A DNA stretch of 35,000 nucleotides from Botryococcus braunii. Taxonomy: Eukaryota; Chlorophyta; Trebouxiophyceae. Made by a program: the position numbers and the translations under genes. This document shows positions 1 to 12,300 of the stretch, piece by piece. Each line of letters starts with the position of its first letter. Position 1 is the stretch's first letter. The notes beneath the pieces were generated by a model. It did no database searches. It was not told the origin of the DNA and saw nothing but the letters and a program-made list of their open reading frames with translations. The stretch lies in NCBI GenBank assembly GCA_002005505.1, contig KV908387.1, positions 211,233 to 246,232 of the forward strand, in the 5' to 3' direction.

Positions 1-9
1 TCGCGCGCG

Positions 10-216
10 TTTTATAGAAAGTCAGCAGATAGCTGCAGGCGGCTAGTATCGCACCCAGCAAGATGGCATAGGGGGTCTGCTTGTGTCCGTGCCGATCGGG
101 CACACAATGCTGGAGGTCGGCGGCAAAAAGAGGATACAACACTGCAAGTGTTTCTATAGAAAGTATGCAGATAGCTACGGGTGGCTCGTGTCGCACCAGC
201 AAGACGAAATATGGGG
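10..216. repeat. diverged tandem repeat, two units
   Basis: A segment starting TTTATAGAAAGTCAGCAGATAG near 10 recurs near 152 as TCTATAGAAAGTATGCAGATAG. Both copies continue through a shared GGCTNGTRTCGCACC..AGCAAGA stretch to a GGGGT, about 65 bases per copy with a period near 142. No protein reads convincingly through either copy. This is probably local tandem duplication of non-coding DNA. Confidence 0.7.
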
Positions 217-1700
217 TTCGAGAGTACGAGCCGGAATGTCCATGTGAAGGTCTTGTCCTTGTTCGCACGCATGAAGATAAAAAGTTATCCGCCGGCGGCG
301 TTCTTGGCCGGGAATGAGTATGGTAAAGACTGGTGTTGGTAACAGGATGTCAAGCTGAGGTGAGGATCATGCAATCCACTTCGAGCGGAGCAGTGCTCGC
401 CAACAGTTGTCACATTGTCCTCTGATGTGCAGTGAACGGCTTGGATCGCATTCAATGCGTCAAACAGTAGGGGCACTGGAATCCCTTCTTGGGAACGGAG
501 GAGAGGAACTGGTTCTCAAGGCAGCCTAGACAGTGCTTGGGGACGTTGGTTTGCTCCCACTGCATATGATGCAAAAGATGTATTTTGTATAGTTATGCAT
601 AGTTTGCTCTGCATATGCGTGTGCCCTTAATTGGACCCACAGGCACCAAGCAAAGCCAGAACATGTCGGGGCAAGATGCCATCGAGGGTGCAAACTTGGG
701 TTTACTAATTAGCTGGAGGGTAGTGGACCGGGCAGTGCTCGGCAGGCACCCCACAATTTGCAACGCAAATGAGTAGAGGTGTCCTTCATAATCGAGCCAC
801 CACTTGAGAAGTTGACAAGCCTGAGACTCCGGGATGGCTCCGACACTGCAAGGCCTCGGCTCATATAGTAGAGGGTGAAGGGGTCTGTGTGGGTTGGGGG
901 AGCAGAACTTGATGTGAGCTTTGACACATGTGAGTTTTGACACATTGTACAATATAACCGCGCATTCGAAGGACTGCTAGCATCGGGCAAGAGCTTGCTA
1001 CAGGATTTGCATCTCCTCTCAGGGAGCGTCATTTGGTACATTGGTGAGATGTGCGTTGAAAGATGTACACCTGTAGTTACCATGGACGGCACGCACACAT
1101 AGAACAAAATTTGAGTTGATTGTTCAAGTAATGCAAGCCGGTCGCCACTAATTATTGTAAAATCCTACAGTGGGCTTAAAATTAAAGGTATTGTAATGTA
1201 TTGAATATTGTTTAAGGTGTTTTTAAGGTATTTTTCAAAGGTATTGTAATGTAGGGTGAAAATAAATTAGCTGTCTGGACCATGATAAAACACAGCGTTG
1301 CGCGAACACTAGGCGGTAACGAGTTTTATGATTACGGTATGTACCTGGCTACTTTTTGAAAGGTATAAGTGAAGCATATCAGTCCCAGTTTTAACATCCT
1401 CATACTTTGGAGGTGCCATTAACCGGGGGGGGGGGGGGGAGGCCAACGGTATTAGGTGCCCAATTTTGTACGTTAATGTTGTTTACAATATTGTTGATAC
1501 TTTTTAAGGGAGTCGTGGTGTACTAAAGTAAGCACATATATGTATACATCCCGTATATGGGTACTTACCGAATGTAAATATCATTAAATTATCCGAACAA
1601 TCATGACCGTAAGTAACAACACCCATAGTTGGGATTCCTAAATATCTCTTATTCCCGAAGTCGCCTGAAATGATCCGGGAGAACTTGCACACCTCGTCTT
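217..1700. other. no gene seen; AT-rich repeats and a poly-G run
   Basis: The ORFs here are short and have no protein-like composition. At about 1180-1250 the block AAAGGTATTGTAATGTA occurs twice amid AT-rich sequence, and a G-run lies at about 1426-1439. I see no exon pair with matching splice phases, no tRNA and no rRNA. Confidence 0.5.
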
Positions 1701-1706
1701 AAATGT

Positions 1707-2320
<614 letters not shown>

Positions 2321-2675
2321 CCCCGCGTCCTCCCCGGGAGCGAGGTGTGGGGGTCAAGGGTAAATGAGGAAAGAGCGAATATAGATTATTAAGAAGGAGA
2401 GAGGAAGGCAGAAGAACCAAACCTGACACCTGCCAGCGCCTGTGGAATCTGGATGGCCTGGTTCCCCTGATGTTAACCTTCTTCCTGGCCTTCCTCGGCC
2501 TGCGCTGCCGCCGCGTCAGCCGCCACAGCATACTTCAGAGCCCCAAGGCTGCCTCCCTTCGCAGCCCCGACGACGACCGAGCGCATCCACCAGCGTTGCT
2601 GCTCTTCTGGCCTGAGTCCGCCGCCATCCCCTGACTCCTGCCGTTGTCCATCAAACCTTCACCCTTGGCCACCAT

Positions 2676-4980
2676 TTGTACCGCAGGGTTCTTAGATCCG
2701 CATGGATGCCTTGGGCTGCAGCATTGCGGTCTGCTCTCAAGGCTGTTGCGGACTCCAGATCCGAGGCGGCGTGGGTTGCGCTTTTGATCGTTCCGATGTC
2801 CGTCTTATCAGCTCGTCGCAGGCCTCGGGGGGAGGGCGTTGCGCAGCACGTCCGCCGTCGGGCCCGCGCTTGGTTGGATGGGGCTATTGATGCCCTCATC
2901 GATGAACTCCTGGCCACAGAGCCTTCAGCAAATGCCCTACCCCACCCGTTACACGACGCTGCGCTTGCTGTGAGCGTCTTGCGCAAGGTTGGAGATGGCA
3001 ATTTATCGGCGGCCGCTCGGATGCTGGAGCCTGCCACCATCGCCCAAGCCACTCCAGCCACATGTGCTGCATTGGCAGCGCTTCATCCCATCCAACCGCT
3101 TCCCGTTGGCGCCCCGCCTGCGCAGGCCCCTTACCAAGCCCAAGTTGAGGAACTCTTGGCTGCCATCAAAACCTTCCAACCCGGTACCGCTGGCGGGCGG
3201 GACGGCTTGACATCATTACACATCAAACACGCCTTATCTAATGAGGGCATCCGGCCCATTGCAGTGGGGCTCACCCTGCGCCGTCTGGTTTCCAAGATAG
3301 CTGTTGCAGCCGTCTTGCCCGCTGTCAGTGGGTACTTGCAGCCCCACCAAGTTGGAGTCGGGGTCCGCGGGGGTGCAGAAGGCCTGGTCCATGCCCTCAA
3401 CCGCTTGGTGGCACACCAGCAAGAGTCCCCTGATCTCGTCGGGGTCAGCTTGGACTTCCAAAATGCTTTCAATACGGTCGACCGCAACCGCATGCTTGGA
3501 GAAGTCACCCTTCATTGCCCGAGCATATGGCAGTATATAGTGATGACGTACGGCTGCGCGGCCCATCAGTATGTCGGACCCCATGTCGTGGAACCCACAA
3601 CTGGGGTCCAGCAAGGGGACCCCCTGTCTCCGCTGCTTTTTGCGCTCACTGTCCAGCCACTCCTCCTTGACATTCACCGAGAGTGTCCCGACGCACACCA
3701 AGGGTGGCATTTGGATGACGGCAGGTTCGTTGGTCCCATGCCCGCAGCGCAGCAGGCAGTCCAATTGGTTTTTGACCGGGCCCCGGCATATGGCTTGAGC
3801 CTTAACCCTCACAATTGCCGTGTGTGGTCGCCGCGCCAGACCCGTCAGCATTTGCATGGGTTCCCTTTCGGCTTCGTCTATGAAGTTCGTGCTGGCTTGA
3901 TTGTGTTGGGGGATGGGGTCACCGTGTCAGTCGCGTACGCGGCTTCTGTGGCCCAGGCGCAAGTTGATGCCGTGTCAGCCTCGCTCCAGCGTTTGTCGAT
4001 TCTCCGACACCCCCAAGCAGAGCTTCTCTGGCTTCGAAGCTGCCTTGAGACCTGCAAGGTGGTTTTCACAGTTCGGACAATGCCGCCAGATGCAGCCGAG
4101 CAAGCTATGGTGACCTTCAATATGCCCCAAACCCTGGTCCTCCAATCCATTGGCACTGCGGTGGCGGTGGTTTGGCCCTTTGCAGCAAACCCTGGCTGGA
4201 TTGCCCATTGCCCAAGGGGGTCTGAGCATCACTACGGCCACTTGCCTTCTGCCCTGTGCCTATCTTGCCTCCGGCACGCAGACAGCCCCCCTTCAGGACC
4301 GTCTTCTCGGGACATCCACTGCCCCTCCTGTCCCCGCTGGCCTAGCTGCCAAGGCTGACTACTGCGCCCTTGTACTAGATTTCAATGCGGCGCTCTTCGA
4401 GGATCCGGATCTGTCCGCAGCAAAGTGCAAGCCCGACTGTTCAAACCCTTGTATCAGCGCGGATACCGGGAGGTTTTTGTTGATCCTGTTCGCTCAAATT
4501 GCGACCGTGCTGTGCTCCAATCTCTTACACAGCCGGGAGCGTCTGATTGGCTGCTGGCTCTCCCAGTTCCCCATTTGCAGCAAACAATGCCCCCTGAGTC
4601 GCGCAGCCCTCCGCCTCCATGTGTGGGAGGAAGGTCGCGATTTCTATATCGACATCGTGGGCTCGTCACCACTCACCGTGGCCAACATGCAGCACTTCGT
4701 GCCGGTTGGGGCTGCCGCGCGGACCCCTCAAGACAAGCAAACCCGCTATGCTGTCTTGCTGTCGCGTCAGCAACCGCCTGTGGCCTTCCAAGCCTTCTCT
4801 TTTGAAACATTTGGAGGGTTGCATGCTGACGCGCTGGCCTTGTTGCAGAGGCTCCAGGGGCTTTTGACCCAAGCCATCATTGCTCAAGAAGATGTGGAGG
4901 AATATTTCGTCATTCGTCGGGTCAGTTTCATTATTGTGGCCGCTGTGGGTCGCCAGCTGGCTGCTCGCCGGGGTTGACTT
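2676..4980 (+). pseudogene. non-LTR-type reverse transcriptase, frameshifted
   Basis: The first frame (2676-4358) encodes a reverse-transcriptase core. It has RPIAVG...LRRLV near residue 193, LDFQNAFNTVDR near 259 (motif A, catalytic Asp), GVQQGDPLSPLLFAL near 310 (motif B) and HLDDG near 345 (motif C, with the Asp pair kept and His where Tyr is usual). Only about 15 residues separate DGLTSLHIKH from RPIAVG; from what I recall of the family a longer stretch lies there, so an internal deletion is likely. Similarity then moves to other frames: LPIAQGGLSI and AYLAS (frame of 4150-4400), QPGASDWLLALPVPHL (frame of 4425-4600), then back to the frame ending in a TGA at 4975-4977. At least three frame changes make this copy dead. 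No endonuclease domain was found upstream. Retrotransposition is the inferred ancestral role. Confidence 0.93.
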
Positions 4981-5515
4981 GCTTGAAACATTTGGGTTCA
5001 AGCCCTTGAACACTGGGCTGGTCTCTTTTACCCCACTCTTGCAAAAGAAGGAGAAGTTTTGGGGCGTGACCTCTATATCGACATCGTTGGCTCCTCACCC
5101 CTCACCGTGGCCAACTTGCTGCACTTCGTGCCGGGTGGGGCTGCCGCGCGCGCCGCTCAGGACAAGCAGACCCGCTATGCTGTTTTGTTATCGCGTCAAC
5201 AGCGGCCTGTGACCTTCCAAGCCTTCGCTTTTGAAACATTTGGAGGGTTGCATGCTGACGCGCTGGCCTTGTTGCAGAGGCTCCAGGGGCTTTTGAACCA
5301 AACCATCATTGCTCAAGAAGATGTGGACGGATATTTTGTTATGCGTCGGGTCAGTTACGTTATTGCGGCCGCTGTGGGTCGCCAGCTGGCCGCTCGCCGG
5401 GTGTGACTCTTAGCTTGAAACATTTGGGTTTGGGTCCTGGAACGTTGGGCTGGTCTTTGTTGCTCCACTCTTGCAAGAAGTTACATCTGTCCAGCTACTA
5501 GGGCATGATGAGATC
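4630..5515 (+). repeat. tandem duplication of the retroelement 3' end
   Basis: The block from about 4630 to 5057 is repeated from about 5058 to 5500 with a period of about 430 bases. Both copies encode DLYIDIVGSSPLTVAN-like, DKQTRYAVLLSRQQ, FETFGGLHADALALLQRLQG and VGRQLAARR. Both are followed by a shared tail, CTTGAAACATTTGGGTT...GGGCTGGTC...CCACTCTTGCAA. So both the C-terminal coding part and the 3' untranslated tail were duplicated. Confidence 0.9.
5059..5406 (+). pseudogene. second copy of retroelement C-terminal domain
   Basis: This 115-codon open frame is the downstream copy of the C-terminal part of the reverse-transcriptase element and is closely similar to the upstream copy at about 4630-4977. 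It ends in a TGA after GRQLAARRV. It has no start or upstream domain of its own, so it is a duplicated fragment. The C-terminal domain has no function I can name. Confidence 0.85.
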
Positions 5516-6955
5516 TCATGTCCACAACACACACACAAGCCGAAACTATGAAGAACGGAAGGGGAGTTAAAGGAAGAAAGAAAGAAATCTAAGCACGTGA
5601 GACTGAAGGGACAAGTTCCATCACGTTCCACCAACTTCCTTCTTCTTAGGAGGCGATAGACAAAGGGCAGAAGGGAGGCGAGAAGGGAGATACGTGAACG
5701 GAGGAATGAAGAGTTCCTTGAAAGGGATAGCGACACTCCATTAGAGAGTAGATATCCCATTTGGGAGGGTAATAAAGGAGGTGAATTGACGAATTGACGC
5801 ATGTATGGGTCCCTTCCAGGTAATCCCCGCGTCTTCTTCTTCTTCAGCGGGAGTTACCCCGCGTCTTCGGTGTATGCGGTAGTACAACATATACAGCCTT
5901 AGTACCGCGGTCGTAATCGCGATCACAGCGCCTCTTGGCTGAGACGACCGAGTCTTCCGCTTCCGTGATAGTTTAGGGTACAGGCCTCAGTTGTGTAGGG
6001 CAGGTGCAGCCGTCTGAACATGTAAGGAGGTAAGGTGTTTGTGGCCAACACTAACGAAAGGACTACGATGACGGGGTTTGTTTAAATCATCAAGGAGCTC
6101 AGACCAAGGATCGCATTCGAGTAGTCCTTCAGCAGAACACAGTCAAAGGACTCCAATAGTGGCTGGTTTTGAAGGAACACCTATGGTGGGGCTCTCGAAA
6201 CCCTTTAGGCCCAGCTGCATCCTCTCCGCTCTAACACACGAACGCTGCGGTTACGCGTTTCGGGTCTGAGCATGCGTCGCTTTCCCGGTCATATTGAGAA
6301 AGATGAGAGGGGGAAAATAATGCTCACAATCGTGATGGGGTGTTAGTCGTGTATCTTCGCGTCAATACAGCCATCTTTGCACATCATGATGCTGTGGCAG
6401 TTGTCAACTGCCTTGAACTGTCTTGGATGCCCAGGGGTATGGATCTTTAGTGGTACACATAGAATATGCTAGTATGATTCGGGTCATGCTAGAAGGTGTA
6501 GCAACACACGGGGCGTGGGTTATTTTAATCGAGCGAAGTCTAGATCAAAGTGTATCGTCGAGCCTCGTCACACGCCCATGTTGCCGATGTCTCCAGCATA
6601 TCGTTTAGTAATAGAAATAATTTCCTGCCTTTTTCTCAAAGTCGACATGTAGTAGTGTGCGTGATGTTTGCTACTTCAAAATATTTGTAGGGTTGCTGAA
6701 ATGCAAAAACCAGTAGCGCCTTATCGTGCAGAAAGGACTGCACCTGACAACTCAGGACGGGTATGAAACCTGCATTGTGGGTCTTTACCTGAGTGATAGT
6801 CAGCGGACCACCTCGCATAAACCTTTAGCAAGAGGGTTGAGTTGCGAGGGGCTTTGTGGCGACTCCATTTGTTATGTTGGATTTTTAGTGCCTTTCAAAC
6901 ATGTCCCAAGCGTATCGTATGTAAGTAGGCTGGCCTGATCTATAGATGTCTAATG
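5516..6955. other. no firm gene; one weak + strand exon candidate
   Basis: Most of this stretch shows no protein-like frame. The exception is about 6078-6230, where the + frame reads a Ser/Pro-rich segment (SRSSDQGSHSSSPSAEHSQR) resembling the protein of the gene starting near 8.2 kb. It could be an upstream exon of that gene, but its splice borders were not resolved. Confidence 0.3.
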
Positions 6956-6956
6956 C

Positions 6957-7179
6957 TGTTCTTCTTCTTCTTCTTCTTCTTCTTCTTCTTCTTCTTCTTC
7001 TTCTCCTTCTCCTTCTCCTTCTCCTTCTCCTTCTCCTTCTCCTTCTCCTTCTCCTTCTCCTTCTCCTCCTCCTCCTCCTCCTCCTCCTCCTCCTCCTCCT
7101 CCTCCTCCTCCTCCTCCTCCTCCTCCTCCTCCTCCTCCTCCTCCTCCTCCTCCTCCTCCTTCTTCTTCTTCTTCAGATC

Positions 7180-7256
<77 letters not shown>

Positions 7257-7276
7257 GCTTCTGCTGCTGCTGCTTT
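6957..7276. repeat. chained trinucleotide array TTC/TCC/GTT/GCT
   Basis: A 320-base array runs through (TTC)n, (TTCTCC)n, (TCC)n, (TTC)n, a short AGATC break, (GTT)n and (GCT)n with TTC interruptions. Every block has a three-base period, so all + frames stay open (poly-Leu, Phe/Ser, Cys). Those frames are repeat artefacts. Confidence 0.97.
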
Positions 7277-8175
7277 CTATCTTCTAGTTTTTCCGTTCTG
7301 GATCTTTATTGTGAGGGCAGTGTCTGTCCCCTTTATGGCGTTCAAGGGGGGCTGGTAATGTGACAAAGCCTGGGGTCACCTGATAGCAGGGAGAATGTAA
7401 TGCTCGGCAAGAGCCTTGACCAGTGCGAGAGACCCCTTCCGATAGTCCATGATGAGCTTGTTCATGGAAGGAAATCGTCATCTGGATTGTGAAGCATCGC
7501 GTTTGTTGTAAACTTCCATATGCACTTGCCAATGCGCACTTACAGAAGTTTAGAGCACTGGACAGTTCAGTGCAGTAATGATGAGCGCTGGTGCCTGCCC
7601 ATGCAGGGGGTGTTCAATGAGATGGAGTTATGAGTTATACATGGACAGTGACAGGCCTGCAGCACCTCACCGCAACCCTGCAGAGCCAGATGTGCCTAAC
7701 CACCAAGAAGGTTGTACATCAAATTGCAAATGCATAGTTGCTATTGGCTAAATGCTAGCAGATGTGTTCAAGTGTGTGTGCTGTCAAATGCTGTGTGGGG
7801 CAAGTAGGCACCGAACAGCGAAGAATCTAATGCTTTCCTGCATTACTGAGCGTTGTCTTCGTTTAGAATGCCTTGCATTGTGGTGCTGCTGACTGAATAT
7901 GCTCCGAACATGTTATTTGTGGCTGCAGCTTGCTATGTATGTTTGCATATTCAAGCCAGCATGGCTTTTGCATCAAGCCCTGGCATGTTGCTCGCCTTCT
8001 GGTACGAAAATAAACAGGAAAATATACTGGGACATGCACAGGGAATACACACTTGTATCCTCAGAAACAGTGGCACCAAAGGGGACTGGTTTTGGAGTGG
8101 ATTTCAAAGGAGGTTGTCTTGGATGGCGGTTGGGAGTAGCTGGTCGCCAGTGGGGCATTGAATTTTCTTTTGCAG
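7277..8175. other. no firm gene; upstream side of the 8.2-kb exon
   Basis: A + frame is open from 7899 into the exon at 8176, but it crosses a good acceptor-like tract (ATTTTCTTTTGCAG, ending 8175). I read the upstream part as intron or 5' untranslated sequence. The 5' exon or exons of the + strand gene should lie here or further upstream; none could be fixed by splice phase. Confidence 0.4.
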
Positions 8176-8397
8176 ATCTGAGTGGGTCTTGGGGTGTGCT
8201 TCAAGATGGTCGGCATGGGCAAAATGCACCCCGGTCGTCACCAGCAGCGTGGCAGGGACTTTCCATATCAGCAACGAACGACACTGCCACTCAGTACGAA
8301 GGAAGCGCGCAGATTTCTGTGCCTTCGTCTCAGCCAATTGAAGGTCATATGAGAGTCAGCTTTGACCAGCAGGCTCCAACTTCCCCGGAGCGAGCTG
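8176..8397 (+). CDS. exon of the 8-20 kb gene (most upstream found)
   Basis: The acceptor TTTTCTTTTGCAG and donor CTG|GTAGGC enclose 222 bases, phase 1 at both ends. The open frame includes SATNDTATQYEGSAQISVP and PIEGHMRVSFDQQAP. The Ser/Gln-rich character matches the downstream exons. The same frame stays open upstream, so the true 5' border could be further left. Confidence 0.55.
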
Positions 8398-8868
8398 GTA
8401 GGCCTAGACGTTGCACTTTTACATGGCGCATTTCCGACTCGCAGGCTCGCAGGCTCAAATAGAATGTCGCTCGGTGGAAGGATAGCAATCAGCTGCTGAC
8501 ACTGACAGGAAAAAGACAAAAAGGGGTGTAAGGGAATGTGTTTATGGAAGGCGCTGGACAAGGCATCACCTTGTAGGAGGCTTTGGGCCTTTAATGCCGG
8601 GTTGTCTTGGTCGTGCTTTTTGACAAATGAATGAGGTGTATCCATTTGTTCCAGTACCTCTTATTATTGTAGATGATGCAGCAGCCTATCTGTGTTTTAT
8701 GTCTCAGCTTCCAGCTGTTTTGGTAGCCCTATAAAAACAGTGGTCACTAGCCATGTTTTTGGTCTATTTTACCCCCCGCCCCCCATGTGTATGTGCGTGC
8801 GTGCGTGCGGGTGGTGACGTTGTTTTGGGGTATGTGTATGGGGGGGGGGGGGGAGACGCGCGCGCGCC

Positions 8869-8911
<43 letters not shown>

Positions 8912-8954
8912 AGAGGGAGAGGGAGAGGGAGAGGGAGAGGGAGAGGGAGAGGGA

Positions 8955-9037
<83 letters not shown>

Positions 9038-9109
9038 CGGAGGGAGGGAGGGAGGGAGCTACGGAGGGGGGGGGAGAGAAGGGGGGGGGAGGGGGGGGGG
9101 GGGAGAGAG

Positions 9110-9197
<88 letters not shown>

Positions 9198-9304
9198 GGG
9201 GGGGGGGGGGGGGAGAGAGAGAGAGAGTGTGTGTGTGTGTGTGTGGGGGGGGGGGGGGGAGTGTGTGTGTGTGTGGGGGGGGGAGGACGAGTGTGTGTTT
9301 GTGG

Positions 9305-9374
<70 letters not shown>

Positions 9375-12300
9375 TGCGCGCGCGCGCGCGCGTAGGAGAG
9401 GGTACCGTATTTAACTCTTTGTGGACAGTAACGGGTTCCAGGTTGCTGAAGCCTTGCCTCTTGGTCTTCAAACCAGTTTGGCTTGTGTTTAGCACTTGTG
9501 CGCCACCTTCTTTGGGGCTAAGAATAACATGATGCCACAAATATTTCTGGCTTGCACTTTGAAGTCTGAAGTGTGCCTCGTGGGAGCAGAAGCAAATGAA
9601 GAGGGCCCTGTGCCAGGTGCAAACCGCAATGTAGATAGCGGATTGGAGGAGCCGTTCCCCAAGCGGATGAAGGTTACCGCAAGGGTGGCCGGCCAAGTCC
9701 CCGACACAGGACAAAGCCCTGCCAAGAGACCCTTTGTGGAGGGGGGCCTGCAAAGCTGGCAATCGGTGACTTCTCTCCACCATTCCTTTCCTTAAAGATT
9801 AGGAGGGGGTGAACGAAATGACAATCCATTCCCTGCTGGAGGAATGGGCCACTTTCTGCTGTAGCGTGGGTAGGATGCCACCATGCATGCTTGTTGCACC
9901 CAGATAGTGGTACTCATGAGCATGTTCCAGAAGTTTTCTTGTTCCTTCTCCTGGTCCTTCTAACATGAGTAGAGCTGGGGAGAAGAAGTGGATTTGTGGC
10001 GTTTATTCTGGTTCTTCAACTGATTCTTTCACGTGCTTCAGGAGTGCGAGAGAATCATGTTTTTGGAACAAGTCTTGGCATGTGTGTCTGTAGGCTTATA
10101 CCCCGAGGGTGATGTACACTTTGGAAAAAAGCCGGTACACTTTGGGTTAAGGCTCATGTGAATGGTTTCAGGCGCCCGTCGCGGAGAAACGAGGGACAGG
10201 GCGTGTTTCATTGCCAGCCAGTCCGCCCAGCTTCCATAAGAGTTGTCCTCCGCACTATTTGACAAGTGGAGCCCAACTAGCAAAGCTCCCAAGCAGGAGA
10301 AGCATGCCGATAGGAGATCAAGGGCAGGAGGCTTTTGCAGACTTGAAACCCTCCCGAAGTGTTCCTGAACATCCCCAGGGGAATGAGGGTGATGAACTCG
10401 AGGAGGGCATTCAAACCCAGTTGTCCCGCAGAAGCAGCAATTCCAAGCGGTCATGGCCGCGGGGAAGGTACTGTCTATTCCATTTACCCAAGCTATGCCG
10501 ATCTGTGGTTCTTTACACTGTGCAAGACATAGTTTTGGTGTCCTGGGCCACAGTACCCAGCAATTACCGTGTGACTCAGCTGTTGTAAAGCCAGTATTTG
10601 ATCATTTGGAGATGAGATGTCAAGTTTACATTTGGAGATGAGATGTCAAGTTTATGGGAAGGGCAGCATGTGCATTGCTTATTAGAGCTTCTACATGTCA
10701 GGCTCCTCTGTGATTAGAGCACAACAGGACTTTCCCTCGTCCTCCTGCCCACCTCCTCCCTCACCCTCCTCCTCTCGCCCCCCCCCCCTTGTAGTCCTCC
10801 GCATGTTCAATTTCTCTGTTGCCCTGCAAGCACCTCTGGATTTGGCCAGTTGTGGAATGGTGTTTTGCTTCTGGTGGCAGAAGTAACTATGACAAAATCA
10901 GTCGTGTTCCGCTGGTTTCGCTTTTGAACCAAGGAAACTTCCACCATTTCGGTATCTTGCTTAGGACGATGTTGCTAGATGTACTGCAAAGATGTTGCTA
11001 GATGTACTGCAAAGCTTGTTGGGAAGGCTGTGTGTAAGTCGGAACCAGCAACCGCTAGTCACAGTGTTGTTGTCGTGCCAACTGGTCGACAAGTGCGGAT
11101 GTGGCTGATTGAACCTTGCTCTGCAATGGGTTTCGAAATTCTCTGGATCGGTCAAAGCATATGGTTGTGGACCATCTCTGAGAGTACTGTCAGCGGGGTA
11201 TGATTGGAAATGTTAGGGAAATTCATCGGACTGGGGAGATTAAACTCTAGACATTAAACTCTAGACGTGACTCTTGAACAGGGGCCTCGCTGGACAACAG
11301 CAAAGTTTTCGCATTTACAGCAATCAGTACGAGGAAGCCGGTCAAGGCGCTGATTTCCTTGATACCGATGTGGTGAGTAATGCTGCTAAAGCATCTGGCA
11401 TGCACTGCTTCTAGTCGTAGTTCTGCATGTCCGTATGCCACCAATGCTGGGTGTTCAGTTTTACCCCTGTATATTGCTTGTGGCACTTTTTTGGGTTCTG
11501 AAATTCTACGCAGCTGCATCAATTTGATTTCATGTTCCAGCACCTTCATGCACCTTGTAAGTGTTTCTACCTGTCATGTGTTTTCAGGCGACATGTGAGC
11601 AGGGGAGAGAAGCTGATGAGAGCCGTCAACGAAGCCCCTCACCTGAAGACGAATTACAGGTGAGATTGCAAGCCTGCAGTTCCTTTTAACTGACACGAGT
11701 GGATGGATGTGATAACTAGATATAGCGGTTGGCAGGCGTTGCTAGGCAGCAAGACAGCTCATGAGTAATTACTCATGACCTGAATGAATCGAGGTTATAA
11801 CCCAGTTGAGCGGTAGCAGGTAGAGCAGCCTAGAAAGTATGCAATTCCTCATAACTGACGCGAGTGGATGGATCTGAAAATTACAGAAGGGGTCGGCAGG
11901 CCTTTCTAGGCAGCAGGACAGCTCATGAGTAATTGCTCATGACCTGAATGAATCGAGGTTATAACCCAGTTGAGCGGTAGCAGGTACAGCAGCCTAGACA
12001 GTATGCTTCTTGACATCTGTCGTAGCTACTGTCTCCCTCAAATACATGGTGGGAAGGTGCATTGTCCATTCTGCCATACTTCGGTGGTGGGATGCCATTA
12101 CCTGTTGCACTCATGCACGTCTGGTGCTGTAGAACACCAGCGCGTGACAAGTGGGGTTCAGGTGCACACAATAAATGTGCTACTACATGAAGGCTACCTA
12201 CACAGTCAAGTATGCTCTGAGGCATGTGCTGATACTGCATGGGCGTTCTCCCAACCTCTCAAGGTTGCAAAGCAGCACTCCAAACGCGAGGGGAGATGGT

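Noticed and set aside
6946..7363. Poly-Leu, Phe/Ser and Cys frames
   Set aside because: Triplet repeat translated in three frames; no start context or flanking protein sequence.
8753..9783. Long frames on both strands over the 8.87-9.39 kb array
   Set aside because: Same cause: repeat read-through in every frame. The right-hand part overlaps the probable exon at 9.59-9.77 kb only by chance of frame.
11790..11850. tRNA-like GAGCGGTAGCAGGTAGAGC in the 165-bp repeat
   Set aside because: It recalls a D-arm, but no acceptor stem, anticodon arm or T-loop can be folded around it.
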